A stretch of DNA of 64,000 bases from Opisthorchis felineus (lineage: Eukaryota > Platyhelminthes > Trematoda > Opisthorchiida > Opisthorchiidae): contig SJOL01006493.1 of assembly GCA_004794785.1 (NCBI GenBank), positions 1,063,478-1,127,477 on the forward strand. The letters run 5' to 3'. The notes beneath the pieces were generated by a model. The model was not told the origin of the DNA and searched no databases. It was given only the letters and a program-made list of their open reading frames with translations. How positions within the stretch are numbered: the first letter of the stretch is position 1; each line of letters opens with the position of its first letter. Made by a program: the position numbers and the translations under genes. This document shows positions 10,863 through 24,522 of this stretch, in pieces.

Positions 10863-10902
10863 AGTTTGTTCGTGCATGCATGCGTGCATGTGTGTATACC
10901 GG
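10863..10902. repeat. GT/CATG-rich simple repeat
   Basis: Alternating GCATGCATGCGTGCATGTGT-type sequence, a low-complexity tract. Confidence 0.7.
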
Positions 10903-11010
10903 CGTGTATGGGACGCAACTGTATGTAAACTGTCACAAAACAACGTTTCAGAAGGGCCTGGTAAACAATCGGTAGTTTTTAATTGGGCAACGTTCCGCTA
11001 TTGACACAAG

Positions 11011-11068
11011 AGCTTCATCACACAAAAGCTTCATCACAAAAGCTTCACACAAAGCTTCAGTCACAAAA
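11011..11068. repeat. Minisatellite of AGCTTCA(TCA)CACAAA units
   Basis: Four imperfect tandem copies of 13-16 bases, each with the core AGCTTCA followed by CACAAA, differing by small deletions. Confidence 0.85.
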
Positions 11069-11656
11069 CAAAGTGAATAGCAAAACGGCACCAAATAAGC
11101 TAGTAGTAGGAAAAAACGAATTGAGCTGGAAAAACGGAAAAACCCGGCCTGATGGTATACATAACACGTATGTTTCATGAGGCGGCATAAGAATTCACAG
11201 TAGACGATAATCCCCTTAATAAGAAGAAGTCCTTGTTGAAGTAATTTCGCTTCATTAACGGTCACTCTCTAGAATCTCTCTAACTAACAGAGCGTATCTA
11301 AAACGTACTCTCTGACGCTATAAAGTACCATGTTTATGATCATTTGGAAAATGTTTGCGACCGATTAGGTAGTCATCAGTTCAGAAATGTTTGGATAAAT
11401 CCACCGATCGTTTACCAAGCCTCTCTGATACCATGTTTACGGTCCAAAACATGCTCTACGTCCAGGCGTGCTAGTCCTGAGTATTAGTGTCCGGCAGCTA
11501 GGGTGAGAGAGAGTGGATCTACCTTGCACTCGTTTTCTGAGCCCTAATCGTGGAAGATAAAGTCATCTGCAAAAACATTTTCTCATACTCAAATGTTTAG
11601 TCGGGTTTCACAGCAAAGCTTCGGGGAATGTTAGTGTAAAATCCTCCATCCTACAA

Positions 11657-11866
11657 ACACGGCTAATAATAAATAATAATCATTCAGCTGTAGCACCCTT
11701 TCGCGCATAGCGCCCATGCCACCCGAAGGAAGCACGAGGGCTGAGATACTGTCAGGTCAGTCAAGCCTAGACAGGAACAGTCAAGATGCAGAGGTCGGAT
11801 TCGAACCACGGACATTCCGGTCAGTAAATTTAACCACTGAGCCATCTCGATCTCACTGACGCGGCT
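11657..11866 (-). mobile_element. tRNA-derived SINE
   Basis: Same family as the copy at 3510. On the minus strand the head (GAGATGGCTCAGTGGTT) lies near 11,850, box B reads GGTTCGAATCC, and the tail is an ATT-rich run at 11,665-11,680. Flanking ACACGGCT (11,657-11,664) and ACGCGGCT (11,859-11,866) form a likely target duplication with one mismatch. Confidence 0.88.
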
Positions 11867-12639
11867 GCGTAAATCGAATCACTGGATAAGATAACCGTTA
11901 AAAATTTGCGTCTAAGTGCTGTGGCAATCCAAAGCAGCAGACACTTGTAAAGGGCCCACTATTTTATGAATCGTCGTATCACTATTTTTCCTTGACCTGA
12001 TCAACAGTATGTCCGCTAGTATCCATAAAAGCACCTTTTTGAAGCCTAATTGACGCTAGCTATTTTTACATGTTTTTTAATCCAATCTCACTCAACCACT
12101 CAATAAAAACTCTTACGGCGTTAGTTCACGACAGCCATTTCCTACCAATGCTGGTAGACCTATTTTCAAACTATCCATCATCTTTCCTGCAGTCTATCCC
12201 AGTGCCGTCCTGCAACTGCACGCATGAGCGTGAGAGGTGTGTGGTAGGTGTTTTGGAAAACTGCACTTTTTCGCAACGCAGTTTGTTCAGTCAGTTTCCC
12301 AATCCTGTTCTGCTTGGACCCGAGGCTCAAACCACCGTTTAAGGGCTTGCCTCTATCCCGCCCTTTTAATTGCATTTTCTGTCTTCAGTTACTTTCATTC
12401 TTGGATGGTCTACCTCACTCACCTTGATCACTTACAATGCAGACGCCAACTGAGCCGCCTTAACATATGGACAGGATGTGACGCGGGGTGGGGATGGGAC
12501 TGGCGCTGGTCTGTCGTCATCGCCGTTTTGCATCCGAGTTCTACGACATAGAAATCTGCTGACTGACTGCGCCGTGGCGAAATCAAATGGCACAGTAGCG
12601 AAACCAATCGAGACAGCGCTGAAATGGACCGGGAAACGG

Positions 12640-12840
12640 CAGAGACTGACCGACCAATTAGTCGGTCAAACCTGCTCTGCGCCGACCCGAGAATTAGGTC
12701 TCCTGTTCAAATGCTTGCTTTCAACTTGAAAGGCGTAGACATTTTCCGGCTTCCACCGCTGTTTCACCTGTGGATAGGCTTACGTCACTGCCCTCGGGCA
12801 CCCATAGTGTAGATGAAAACAGAAGGGTCCTGCTGTGTCA
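12640..12840. repeat. Copy of an unnamed dispersed repeat
   Basis: The stretch around 12,785-12,830 (TGCCCTCGGGCACC, GATGAAAACAGAAGG) resembles 52,020-52,065 (TGCCCTGAGTGT, GACGAAAACAAAAGA). This suggests an old dispersed family. No coding content is recognised. Confidence 0.35.
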
Positions 12841-15417
12841 ATCGAATGGGACGGTGGGTCACGAGTGAAACTGGTAACGGTCATTCTCGTTCTAGTTACA
12901 CGTCCAAAATCTAGAACGCACTGAAATCAGCCGATTTGCCGCGCCGCAATAAGATCGAACCGGAGGGTAGTAACAAACATCGGAATGGTGGCGAATTACG
13001 GCTAAGAATGCCGATAAGTAATACGTTCGTCATCCAGCCACTAGATACAACAGCATGCTCATCCCTCGCAAAACATGAACTTATGGAATCTTTACCTTCT
13101 TCCTCTGTGTACCATTTCATTATTGTCAATGTACTGTTGAGCAGTCTGACTGGTTCGGAAAGAATATGGTTCCGGAAGCTGGTGTGACATTGTGAATATG
13201 GTCAGCAAAACATGAGCCATAAAAATAGGCGAAATGATAAGCCAATAGGATACAACGACCAAGGTTAACCACCGACATGCTCGGTGTGGGCGAGAAGTCA
13301 CATCGGATGAACATAGACACACAACACAAATGTGCCTGCCACGCATCAATCTGCGTAGCCGGTACGACCATCACTTTCTGATATACGTTATCGGTGACGG
13401 AAATCCGGAGTTTTCTGCCACAGAGGTCAGATGGTGTAATACGGTTGTAGTGACAGTAGGCCTGCTTGCGTGCTTCTACATTCCATCGGCCACTGCTGTA
13501 TCTACATGTTGTACTTTGGGTCAGAGACCATACTTGGGCACTAATAAACTGAAGACGTTCCGATTCCCTTAGTTACAAGACTAATCAAAAGTATGCGTTT
13601 CAGCATGCTTTTGTTGGAAGTGTGGCTCGACCCTGAAGGCAGGATAACTTTCAAGTGTAATAATCTGAAATCATCAGATGACATGCCATGTATACACAAG
13701 GCACAACCTTAGGGCACGAGGTTTGAGCGAATCAAGGAAAATCGCGCATCGCAGCAGTACAGGCGGTCAGCATGAAAGACTCGTGAAAATTCTTTGAATC
13801 CAAAAGTCTAAATCGCTCCAACTCCACGTTTAACGCTAGTTGCTAAAGGCTTACATTGACAAAGAAGTAGAGGAGGAGGAATCCACCCATCAGCGAAATA
13901 ACTCAAGTCAAAAGTTCATGTCATCTGACTGGTTATGGTGGTAGGAGTATACTTTGGATAGGTACGGTAGTATTCAGACGAACGTCACGGAGTAAGTTGT
14001 TGTTTCGCCACAGTGCTCAGCACCAATGCTTGTAGGCCATCACACGGAAGAAAGCTAGTGAAATGGATGCAACAGAACGGAACATTTCAGAAGAAGGAGG
14101 ATGACGGAAATGGTGAACAGCAGTATCCACCGCCCAAGGCAAGTTCATACCTTTTCAGAAAGCGAATAAAGGAAACCCTTACTGGTGGAATGTTGTAAAA
14201 TTTAGTTGCTAGAACGCTGATATGAGAATGTCTTTCGTGAAACAATGCATCAGGAACCGCATTTATTGGTTTGGTTGTCGACACCGACATCTCTGCGTGC
14301 ATTCAATTGTGAGCCCTGTTGAACTTGTTTTGAGGTCATTCTCATTTGAACAAACAAATTTCTATTCTTATGCGATTATTCCGGCTAACTCACCTCAAAG
14401 TAGGGAATAATAATAGTAACAATGTTTCATCAGCAATGCACTAAGCATGCCCGGCAAGTTCCAAGTGTGCATTGCGTCATTCGAACATCAAGCCCTTATA
14501 GGAGGATTAATCGATCGCCGCGAACAGTATAGTTAAAGAGGCTTCGTTCAGCATCGGTACGTGTGTCTGTTCAGACACGATAAGTCAGGGTATATGGATA
14601 CACTGCTGGTCAGCTCAGACATGAACCAAACTAGAATAAAATAATTTCATCCTTGGCTAACCTGAACAATCATGGCGGGACGAAAGAAGAACGTTTGTAA
14701 CAAGATTGATGTGTATACAGACTTTCTACGTAGTGTGTATCACGTATGCCATAATATGTGCTTTATGGCTTTATGGTCATGTTAAATCAGTCAGTCACTC
14801 AGTCAGTAGGTGTGTTTCAGAGCACACTAGCCATCGGCCAGATAGGTATTATTCCGCTCTGCTGGTGGTTCTAATCCATCATCACTACAAACGATAACCG
14901 AGAACATCGAGAGCCAAGAGTCGAAAGAAAAAGCCTGTATAGTCACGTATTAGGAAAATCGTGGACTAATCATAGCTTGCAAGTCATATTCTGCTGTATC
15001 TGGACCTTCTTGAAGCAGGTCTTTGACTAGTCCTAATCTCATCAAGCAAACTCAACGACAAGCAGAGAAACGCCTTCCCTTCCTTGAAGAATGAGTAGTG
15101 AGACCAAGTTTGCAAAGATTTTGGGACCGCTGTTCCATAACAGTTATCGTTATATTCTCGACTAAATTTATTGCTGGCCACTTCAACAATATGGAGCCCA
15201 ATGTCATGCTTAATGATCTGAGAGCATAATACACAACTTAAATACAATGTGAGTTGACGGATTCCTTATAACTAATTGGCTAAAACAAGCGTCCACATGA
15301 GCAGGCTCAATGACGTGACTTTTAGTTAGCCTAGGCATTCTGAGCTGCACGGTAACTTATTCGAAACATAGTCAAGACAGCAAAATGCAAACAAACCAAA
15401 TCGTCGTACTGAATGGT

Positions 15418-15446
15418 TTTCAATAATAATAATGATAATAATAACA
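15418..15446. repeat. AAT/GAT microsatellite
   Basis: CAATAATAATAATGATAATAATAAC, a trinucleotide tract. Confidence 0.9.
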
Positions 15447-16290
15447 CAGCAGTAGTACATTACTTTTGAACACTGATGCTTCGTCGTACAGCTATATGCA
15501 CTGAAGGGTGGTCGTTAACAATTTTTTTCTGAGCCAAAATGTGTTTCAAAATAGATTATATTTGCATACCAAATTGCCTGATGAACAGATCAAACTCTCT
15601 AACTGCGAACGAAAATTCCAAGGTATTTTCAAATTACCGTTGTCTCATCGATCGGTCCAACATGTGACCGATGCCATAGTCAAGTGCATTAACTGCTCTG
15701 TGCATCAGGCTATTTGGTTCTGCTAAGTACGCGGTCATGTGACCTTTTCACCGTGTGTTATGCAGTTCACTTGAAGAAACATCATACCCACGTTGCAGTT
15801 CCTAACCCCTTCGCCAGTTTCATAGGGGGTCACGTGAATAGATAGGCTGAATCAATTAGTTTCGCAATGCGCTACTTAGTATATGATAAGCTGTTTGGTA
15901 AAATACTCCTTCAAAGGTGATTAGGTGCAGCGGTTCGTCAAGCACTGCACCAAAGAGGGGCATTAAAGAATTCACGAATCCGATGCCTTTCGAATAATCG
16001 TTACTGGCAGTAAAAACGTTTCGCTAAGGTAGATGAGGGATTAAGGTACTTTCTACGGACAGAAGTTCGTTATGCAAATCCACTTCTAACAGTTCAGTTG
16101 CTCCTCCCTACACTTAAATATGGGTGCTTTCTGGTCGAATTGTAGTTACGCACCGAAAGTATACCAAAACTGGACCACAATGTTTTTAGTTATGTGCACA
16201 TGTACTGTTCGATTAGGAGAATATTTGTACCTCTGGTTGTAATGATGGCAGTTGACATGTTTGCTGAGTTGGTCACCAGCCTAAGTGAAA

Positions 16291-16629
16291 TTACCAATGC
16301 ATTGTTAGTGGCAGTCCCTCGAGAGTGGAAATGAGCTGTGGGTGGAAGTGCGTTACTTTTGCGCGTATAGAGATTGATACAAAATCTGCGATACGAAATC
16401 TCACCCAGACCAACCTTGAGCGTTCATTGACCGTTGGAATGAGCATTTCCATTGGTTTGCTGGCTAACTTGTCTCTTAATTGCTGGATGTCCGGGTGGCC
16501 TTGAGACAACTTTCCTGTGCCCCACCATGACCTTTGTGTATTTGCCTCCATAGTGAGTCCTGTTTCTTGGTCCGTTGATCCGATGGCCGTATCTGACTCA
16601 GTGCTACCGTTGCGTTGGGAGTCTCTCAC
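16291..16629 (-). other. Open frame downstream of the PLE fragment
   Basis: An open frame of 112 codons rich in Gln, Ser and Thr (GHPDIQQLRDKLASKPME). A GTGAGA that could act as a donor follows LVW. It lies directly 3' of the minus-strand PLE remains, so it may be element-derived. I do not recognise it. Confidence 0.25.
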
Positions 16630-16639
16630 TCATTGCGGT

Positions 16640-17190
16640 GCGTAGACAGGATGTTTGCATTCTTTGCGGCGTGCCATTATTTCAAGAATTTTCTCTCGTG
16701 TCAGGTACTTCCGCGAGCCACGATCTTCACTTTTTCTAGATTAAACTTGTATCCTTCCTGATCTTCACATATGGAAATAAGAGATAATGGATTGTGTCTT
16801 TTGATAGTTGCATTGACTTCCTTTATCCGTGTTAAGAGCATTCTTCGAGTCTGCCTAAACATTTGTTGCAGTCAGTATAGTTGATCTGGTTCACCACATT
16901 TCTTGCATCTTCGTCGGTCTCATCCTTCAGTCTTGAAAACAGTTTCTTCAGTGTAGCGGCTGGGTTGTAGGCTACTAGGATTCCTTTGGGTTGTAGTAGC
17001 CTTGTTCTGAATTGAGATACGCAGAAAAGATGTGCTAAAGGAATATACGTTTAAATGGTTGATATAGCTGACCCTGTTGCTATTATGATGTTTTTTCTTA
17101 AAGTTTCTGACAAAATTCTGTTTGTGGCGGTTGGTTGGCAAGAGCCATTGAGGAGATAAGACTAATTCGAAGATGCAATCACTCACAAGT
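16640..17190 (-). mobile_element. Penelope-like element C-terminal fragment
   Basis: Read on the minus strand from 17,186. The frame 17,186-16,920 carries the segment after the RT (FSTSFLRISIQNKATTTQRN). After frame changes it continues as NVVNQINYTDCNKC, the start of the GIY-YIG region, and then VNATIKRHNPLSLISICED and GYKFNLEKVKIVARGS. The last two are strongly PLE-like and form the end of the endonuclease region. Frameshifts and a missing GIY-YIG core show it is dead. Confidence 0.75.
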
Positions 17191-18640
17191 GATCATTGGC
17201 GTATAAGAAAGAGTCGGCAGAGGAAGAAGTCAGTACGGATTTCACAATGGAACGCTTACAATAATGCGCACCCCATAAGATCAATAACAGATCATACAGA
17301 CGGAACATTCGTCACAATCTTAACACACAATTCGCTGTTTCCATGCCTCACTGCTCCAAAATGAATCACATCGACGTGTTCGGCTATAGGGAAGACAGCG
17401 AAGGAAATAACAAAAGTAAGATTTTAATTTCAGTGTTATCTACTTACACAGTTTGTACAGTTACCATGGTATTTGGCTGCGGCCTACACAAGCAATCGGG
17501 GATCTTGAACAGTGGGTGGTACAGTACTCGTAGCCAGGAGATCAGGTGAGAATGCTGTTTGCTTGCGCTTGGAGAGTGCTTCCAGCCCAAAGGTTCCAAG
17601 AGAGAAGGTTTGATCGGACTCCACAAACTCAAACCCTGACCAGAGGCGTTCGTAAAAATAAACATGTATACTTTATCCAGCTACCTCTCAGACTCCATGT
17701 CAGCAACCCACTCTACTCTAGCATGCAGGAGGTTTGTTATGTGCAACTATCTTTTCTGTAAACCACACCTATGCGGTGCTTGACAAGTGCATCAGTACTG
17801 ACGAAAAAGGATGTCAGCTTTGCTCATTTCAAGCTGTTCTAGGGGACCTGGCAGGTAGGTTGGAGGAGGTATGCAACACCACTTTCGTGTACGCCGATTG
17901 AAGTAAGAAAAGTTTTTCGGGGTCACTTCCGATTCATTTGCTGATCCACCCTTAGATGTCTCGCGATTATGCAGTTTTAAAGTAGTGGAGTGGCTTCTGT
18001 ATATCTTGTACCAGACGTAGTCTGTCTCCTAGTTCGTCCCCTTGAAAATGTCTCATAACTAGCATCTGTAATCCATAAATTCTCACAATTTTGCATCGTC
18101 CCATGGGGATTACCTCGGAAATCTCTTCCGGTTTTCAAGAGGAAGCTAGTTCTCAGATAAATGTGCTATTCCTTCTCTAAAAAGAGCCACATTTTTTCTG
18201 TGTCCAAGTTCACAGTGTTCACCAAGCACATTAATCCTGCTTCCCTATAAAGGCCATGCATTTATTCTTGTTGGCATATAGAAAAGAGCGATCGGGTTCC
18301 TCACCCCCTGAAAGCAGGTTGTCTTGTAGACACTGTGAGTGAGAGGTTTGAAGAATTGTGAGTCTTCCCAATTCGGTGTTTTCTTGCTTCACTTATGTGA
18401 AGTGTCTTCACTTGATTGAACATTGTGAATATTCGCCTCTGCACCGTTCGTTTGGCAAAGTTTGAGAGAACCTCGAGGAAGAGAGGCTCATTGCCCTCTA
18501 TTTATTGTTTATGCGGCAAAGGACTGTTGCTCTGAGTCTGCAAAATCAGTTTCCATGACACTCTTTCATAACAGGCTAAAACCTGAAACATCTTTGTGGA
18601 CGTTTGTGACAGGTTGGTAGGCTTGACCATACTGAGGCTC
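17191..18640. other. No recognisable feature
   Basis: Pyrimidine-rich on the plus strand in 17,900-18,600. Short frames only. Confidence 0.45.
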
Positions 18641-20998
18641 AACTGCATGATTGTCTAGGAATACAAACGAGATGCACGCACAATGGACGGCACCTACTGC
18701 AGCTATGTGCTGAATACACAGCTTAACCTTGCAGAATAGCAGAAATCCTTTGATGACATGGTGTCCACTAACGATCCAGCCCAGAAGCCAAAGAAACCAC
18801 GTTGCCATTAGTTACCGGTGGCAAGGGTCGACCACTGCCTGTCGTTCCTTCTGGACTACCTGCGTGGACTCCGATAATGCACTTGTCCGTTGTTGCTTTT
18901 CACTGAGCTTTTCCTGTCTTCGCAGAACACGCACACACCGCTTGGCCATTCAGAAGCTCATGGACACCTACTTCCCCAGCGCCTACATGCTGGTCCGATG
19001 TTAATGGTTACTGGAGAGATATATTTAGAGCCAAACTCGACGCCGTGACTTATACTTGTGGTACAACTCAGGCATTGAGACTCTGGCAGGACCGCGGCTT
19101 TACTGAAAGCCCGTCGGTAGATTCCTTTACGTCGCAAACACACTCCAGCCTAAGGTCCGACGTCGAGAAGAGTCGAGTGTCCGTGCAGACCGGGAAACTC
19201 GATGGATCCAGATGGTCACAGAAATGGAAGAAGGGAAAATGCTGCAAGTTGTTTCACCTGGTACGTTTGATAAGTCTTTGGAAGCTCCTTATCGAACAAA
19301 ACTGTCAAGGATCACAAAGGCTGTCTGATATCCAGAAAAAGAAAATGTCTTAACCGCTGAGCATAATACTCCGATCAACATTCCATTCAGTCGCCTGCTA
19401 CTTCTCATGTCGACCTTCGACGGAAACATGGACCGTGATTATGGTACCCAGGTCAGCCTTACAATTGTCCGGATGTATATCCCTACTCGAGCGTCACCGT
19501 GTTCCTGGTTCCGACGACCTGTCACCCATTCTGTTCAAGGACGATGGTTAGTTCCTAATTTGGTGCATTTCTAACCTATCTGCGTCTACCTGGAGGAAAG
19601 AAACAGTTAGGTGAGTCGATAACAGTGCCCATCCTCAAAAAATGGTACTCGCAGTGAATTGATTAACCACTGAGTTGTTAGTTTAACCCCTGTTGCGAAA
19701 AAGCTTCTGGCGTTAGTAATTTATCGCGCGGAATTTAGCGTAGGAAGGCCGCCTTTTAAAAAACGATCCACAATCTTGATGCTACTTGACTACAAGAACG
19801 CGTTGGATTCAGTATTTCGCCCGTTGCTTCTAACCACGTTTGCTCAACTGGGGATGCCACAGAAGTCCGGTCTCTAAATTCAACTACTTCTGAGAGTGAC
19901 AGTGTATGGTGATCTCCCAAAAGCTTTCTATGAAAAGTGGTGTCCGATAGAGATGTCCACTCTCCGTTCTTGTACAACTTTATCGTTGATGAAATATTGA
20001 GGCTGAAAGGTATTCAGAACCCCGGTTTTCAGATCGTTGCAGATGAGGATCTTGTTAATCTGGAGTGTGCAGGCGACATCATCCTCATTTCTATAGACGA
20101 AGGCAAAGCACAGGCCCTGCTGAATATGCTGCAATGTCTGCAAATGCTTCGGAATGTGCAGCTTCTGAACATGCCCCGTAGAAGCGTTGGAGGTTGTGGA
20201 GAGTTTCACATACCTCGGTAGTTGTATTAGTTCTGAAGGAACTGTGTTCAACGAATTGCACGAAGTTTGAAGGCCGAATTACTTTTTGTTAATTTGCGTC
20301 ACTTGTGGCGTCGAACAGTAAATCACTGCTTCCCGGGGGTCGCGTGCACCAGGTTACAATGAGGGCTGTATTGTTGTAAGATTGCGAGACATGGCCTCTG
20401 AGAACAGATGACGTGAAGCGTCTGCAGGTTTATGACCATTGATGCCTCAGAAGCGTAGCTGGTGTCTTATGACATCAACGAATTCGTAGCAAGATAACCA
20501 GAAAACGGGTAATTGTTTGTGCATCAGGAAAGCGTCCATCACCATCAACTGTGGTGGTCTGTCCATGTGTTACGCATACCGAATCAACGTCTACGAAGAC
20601 GAGTGTTGTTCTCCGTGCGTCATTGAGAATGGCGCACGCTGCGAGGTAAACAGCGTCTGACTCGGTAACGGGATATAAAAGGAGATGACAAGGGGTCTGA
20701 GTGTTGTTGCGGTCCACCTTTCACGATGAGTCCTTGCGCCCTTCCTATTGTTGGCTGAAGACGTTAGAAATTCAATCTAGCCGATTTCAGTGGCTTTCTT
20801 ATCGTAAGTTTCCAGTTTCTCTGTTTGAAATCAGGTGTCGGCACCTCAGAACGCTTGCGGTAGGCCAGAGCCACGTTCTTTCCCATTCGATCTTTTTTTC
20901 ACATTGGGCTTTCAAAGACAGTTAGATAAACTTTGTGATCGTACGGCTGGGAAAGGTCAGTGTTAAGACCGATGTCAGTGTCTCTGATGATGATCTTT
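18640..20998 (+). mobile_element. RTE-like non-LTR retrotransposon, long dead copy
   Basis: This is the longest retroelement copy in the window. At 18,729-19,004 is the end of the AP-endonuclease (NSRNPLMTWCPLT, HVAISYRW, CVDSDNALVRC). At 19,180-19,300 is the EN-RT linker (CCKLFHLVRLISLWK). At about 19,460-19,545 is GCISLLERHRVPGSDDLSPI. At 19,780-19,870 is LLDYKNALDSV, the first catalytic block with AFD changed to ALD, and FAQLGMPQKSG. At 19,960-20,110 is NFIVDEILRLKGIQNPGFQI, then LVNLECAGDIILI where the catalytic YADD has become CAGD. At 20,180-20,240 is VVESFTYLGSCISSEGT. The C-terminal region runs to about 20,870. The 3' end at 20,900-20,998 shares the family tail (GGCTTTCAAA, then CAGTGTTAAGACCGATGTCA and GATGATGAT). 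Confidence 0.88.
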
Positions 20999-20999
20999 G

Positions 21000-23150
21000 A
21001 TGCGAAGTTTGAAGCCCTGTTCCTTGGTTCATACTGGACCAAGTTTGAATCAAGGGCAGTCTCCAGAATCGTGGCCTTGAATGTGTCGCTTGAAAAGTTT
21101 GCGCATAACGTATTTCAACCAATGCTCGAAGCATTAAGATGGTCGGGCAACGAGTATTAGTCCTGTTCATGATGAAATAACCATGAACAGTAGAGTATCG
21201 GTAAACAAATCAGTTAGTAACAGAGACATTCTTGAGTTTGCTACAGCACCAAACCAGCGTTTGGTTGAAATACTTCCAGCAGAAAAAAAAGTTTAAGTCC
21301 TGTTCGTAAGAGACGTCATTCTGCCACCGGTTTTATACAGGCTACAGTCTTGTATGAAGAAACATAACTTAGGTGGATGATATTTATATTCATGCACCAC
21401 ACCGAAAAGCCTTACCAGCTCTACACCGCTACTCGTACCTCGTCAGATTAATTTATTGGACGCCCCTCATTGCTCACTACCTCTGATAGACTCTTTTGTC
21501 TTCGTCGAGGGTGTCACCAGCTCACTCCGGGGCTACTCGAAATCCTATAAGTGAAGATTTGTTTCTCATGGCAAACTCGTTTTTTAAGTGCTGTATTGAT
21601 TTTCATCCTAACACGGCACTTACGAATAGTCCTCCAGGATTCAAGGGGGTTAGCCCTTTCTTCTACTTAGACGGCAAAGAAGAAGTTGGGTAATTTCTTA
21701 GGAATCCGGCATCACACACAATTGACGAGGAGATAGAGCTTCCGGGGATCATCTTGGCCAGCCAGGAGCTGGAGATAACAGAACTAACCTGCTCTCCAGC
21801 TTTGAACATTTTGGAGTAACAAGTGAGTGGGAACTTTCTATTTTGTCTGATGCAGTCATTTATTCGTGAAGAGTGAGTAGCGATGAAGTGTTAAGTTGGG
21901 GCTTTTTGGTCATCAGCTTCTTGTCTCGACAAAATATCCTTGAGTCTGCCCGTCTGCTTGTTCATTTCATCAAATACGAACTGCATTTCTGCATTTAGTG
22001 AACACGTTCCCCTGTAATACATAAAGCACAACTGTGGCAGAGACTTGTGAAACGTGGTTCACTTCGAACAGTCTGGTTTCCCATGTGACGAACTGACAGC
22101 GGCCAAATGCACGTAACTAGCAATAGCGGTCTGAGGCTGGAAAGAAACGACTGCTTGGTATCGGTTATCCTAGGTGATTTAGATGATTGAATCATAAGTT
22201 CTGATTTGATTACGAATCATGAATTCATGAAGTGAGGAAGTAACTTTGGGAGAAAGCAAGTATTTTGTCGGGGATTGTGGAATACAATGCAAAATAAATT
22301 AGCGAAATCAAAAATACTACCAGCACAGTCTTACATTACTAGGGAGCCGATAGAATTGAAAATTGACTCCAAGACTACGGGTGTCGTTACATTTCCAATG
22401 AGCCCAATGAGTGCGCCCTTTGAGCTGTTTTAGATGCAATATGTGATTTCTAAACAGTGCAGTATCTAATACATATGACGGCTACTTTTTGGATTGTGGT
22501 TTGCTCAAGCTGTTATAAGTCCCTTGTCACTTTACAGCAAAAGTGTCGTAGAGCAAGGATTATCAAGTGAAACAAAACGAATTTTGAGCATCAGGTGGAA
22601 GGGTGCATTGGTAAACGAAAAAGGAACTTACAAAAAGATTGCTCAAAGGAACTGGTCTGGAAACACAAAAAAGTTTGGAATTAAACGTGACTAAATCATA
22701 GGACGAATGTCCAAATCTACGCGTCAGAATATTAGTAGCTGTTCATTCGGTAGGAAGAAGCGGAAAATATTTCATCTAAGAGTGCTTCCGACCTAAACGA
22801 GCAATGCGCGTTCATAAGACGCGCGTGGCAGAAATAATTACGAAGTTAGAAAGAAGATGGACTGGAAAACTCTCACGTTTAATCCCGTTAACCTTGGACG
22901 GAAGTTCCTGTCCTTTGAGGTCAGGGACTGCACCGTATCATCACTAGTGACGAGAAGAATTTTACCAACTTTGCACCAAGCTTACAGATGTACCATGGGC
23001 ATGAGACCGGCATAAAATTTATCAGTTTCGCATGGAAAATGCTGGTTTGGGGTGTGCCTTCAACTTTAAAAGCTGAAACATCAAATATTACCACTTCATG
23101 TCAGGAGTAGGCCGAAGGTTAAAAAAATCGAGGTGACAACTCACACCTCA
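21000..23150. other. No recognisable feature
   Basis: Open frames up to 82 codons without motifs. The block 21,990-22,140 reads like old repeat sequence but has no second copy in the window. Confidence 0.4.
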
Positions 23151-23169
23151 GCCTATCGAGAGCGGGCCT

Positions 23170-23240
23170 GAAGTCCAACATGCAACTCGGGTCTGAACCC
23201 GAATGGCGACCTGTTGGGTTTACCAGCTCAGCAAGTGTAC
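23170..23240 (-). pseudogene. tRNA-like sequence, probable SINE head
   Basis: On the minus strand TTGCTGAGCTGGTAAAC resembles box A, and TTCGGGTTCAGACCCGA resembles a T arm with box B, in tRNA-like spacing. The sequence differs from the main SINE family. The rest of the cloverleaf is not convincing. Confidence 0.4.
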
Positions 23241-24095
23241 AAAAGTTTAGATGTCAATAACACTAAAGCAGTTGACTGCACTGAAACGGAGATGGGGAGA
23301 GTCAGTTAAAGTGTCACTTAAACACAATAGAACTATTGTAGAGTGTTGTAGAGATTCTGAAAAGCGATTACCTGGACGCATCGTATAAAACATCCTTGAA
23401 GAGACGGCATCCTGGGGTGACCCTGTAGTTTTGCTGTACCAGTTTTCCACCTTTCTATGTTTTCAGGGCATTATTTTCAAGTAATATACTCGTGAATTCT
23501 GTGCTTGTTTCTCAGTGGGACCTCTTGTCCGCTGCACAAAAGTTATTTTGTTATGGCGAAAATCGTGGGTGGTCGTATGATTTAGTCGTGGGAGGCACAC
23601 ACGCGAAGCATATTGTGTGCCAAATGCCCTGCTACTGAAATATTCACCGCAGATTGTAGAGAAGTTTGCACCAGATCATTCTATTGCAACCGATGAGGGT
23701 TTGGTGCCATTGGAGAATTCCACAAGAATGCATACATGTCCGAATCAGTTTTAGAATAGTAATGGGGAGTTGGACACTCTGGGTTCTGTGGAAAATAAAA
23801 AAAGGAAATGATAGGTAGGATACCGATTGAGAGTAAAGTTTACTCAACGACGATATAATTTCTTCTACGAACCTCGGTGATGATGGTAGTATGGAAGCGA
23901 ATGAAACATCCGTGTTTGAAACTGCTCAGCCCTCTAGCATGGCCAACCGCTTCATGACGCCAACATGAAGGCGTTTGGTGTGCAGGACAGCGAGAATGAC
24001 GGTAAACTCGCCTAAAAGTAATAGTTCCTAAAAGCAACATATCTTGATCTTGATCTGTTATACCATATGAAAGTTGACCTAACGGATTTATAAAT

Positions 24096-24284
24096 GTGGC
24101 TCACAAGCCGAATGCTACGTTGAGGAAACTGATCTCCAGACCGAAGGACAACCAAGACAAAACCAAGAGGAACAATGTGGTATACCAACTCAACTACAGC
24201 AACTGCAACGAATTATACGTTGGACGAACCGGGAGGAAATTATGCACGCGAATAAAGGAACAACGCGGCCGTCAGGAGACATGA
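24096..24284 (+). pseudogene. PLE GIY-YIG endonuclease, partial
   Basis: 62 codons covering the linker (KPNATLRKLI) and the first half of the GIY-YIG domain (VVYQLNYSNC, ELYVGRTGRKL, TRIKE). Stops at 24,282. The rest of the domain follows in another frame from 24,295. In PLEs this endonuclease nicks the target for primed reverse transcription. Confidence 0.82.
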
Positions 24285-24294
24285 GACCCTATCC

Positions 24295-24522
24295 TTGGTA
24301 TCCGTACACAAAGACCAGGAAGGCCACAAATTCACCCTGGGAAACATGAAAATTTTGGCATGCGGAGACACGAGACACGGAATAGGATTTCTGGAAGCAT
24401 GGTACTCCACGGCTGATTCCATTAACCGATGCATTGAACTGGACCCAATTTATGCACCACTACGTGCAAAGACCAATTCTTTCACCGAAATACTGAACGA
24501 GAGCCAAATATCGGATTCATAA
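24295..24522 (+). pseudogene. PLE C-terminal segment
   Basis: Continues the endonuclease frame after a frameshift: SVHKDQEGHKF, then LEAWYSTADSINRCIELDPI and YAPLR, a pattern found at the end of Penelope-like proteins. The stop falls at 24,520. Confidence 0.8.

Larger units (their letters stand above)
9540..16280. other. Largely featureless non-coding region
   Basis: I recognise only small elements listed separately: a tRNA-like sequence at 10,469, a minisatellite at 11,011, a SINE at 11,665 and an AAT-type microsatellite at 15,420. The many open frames of 60-105 codons overlap on both strands and show no family motif or good splice pattern. Confidence 0.5.
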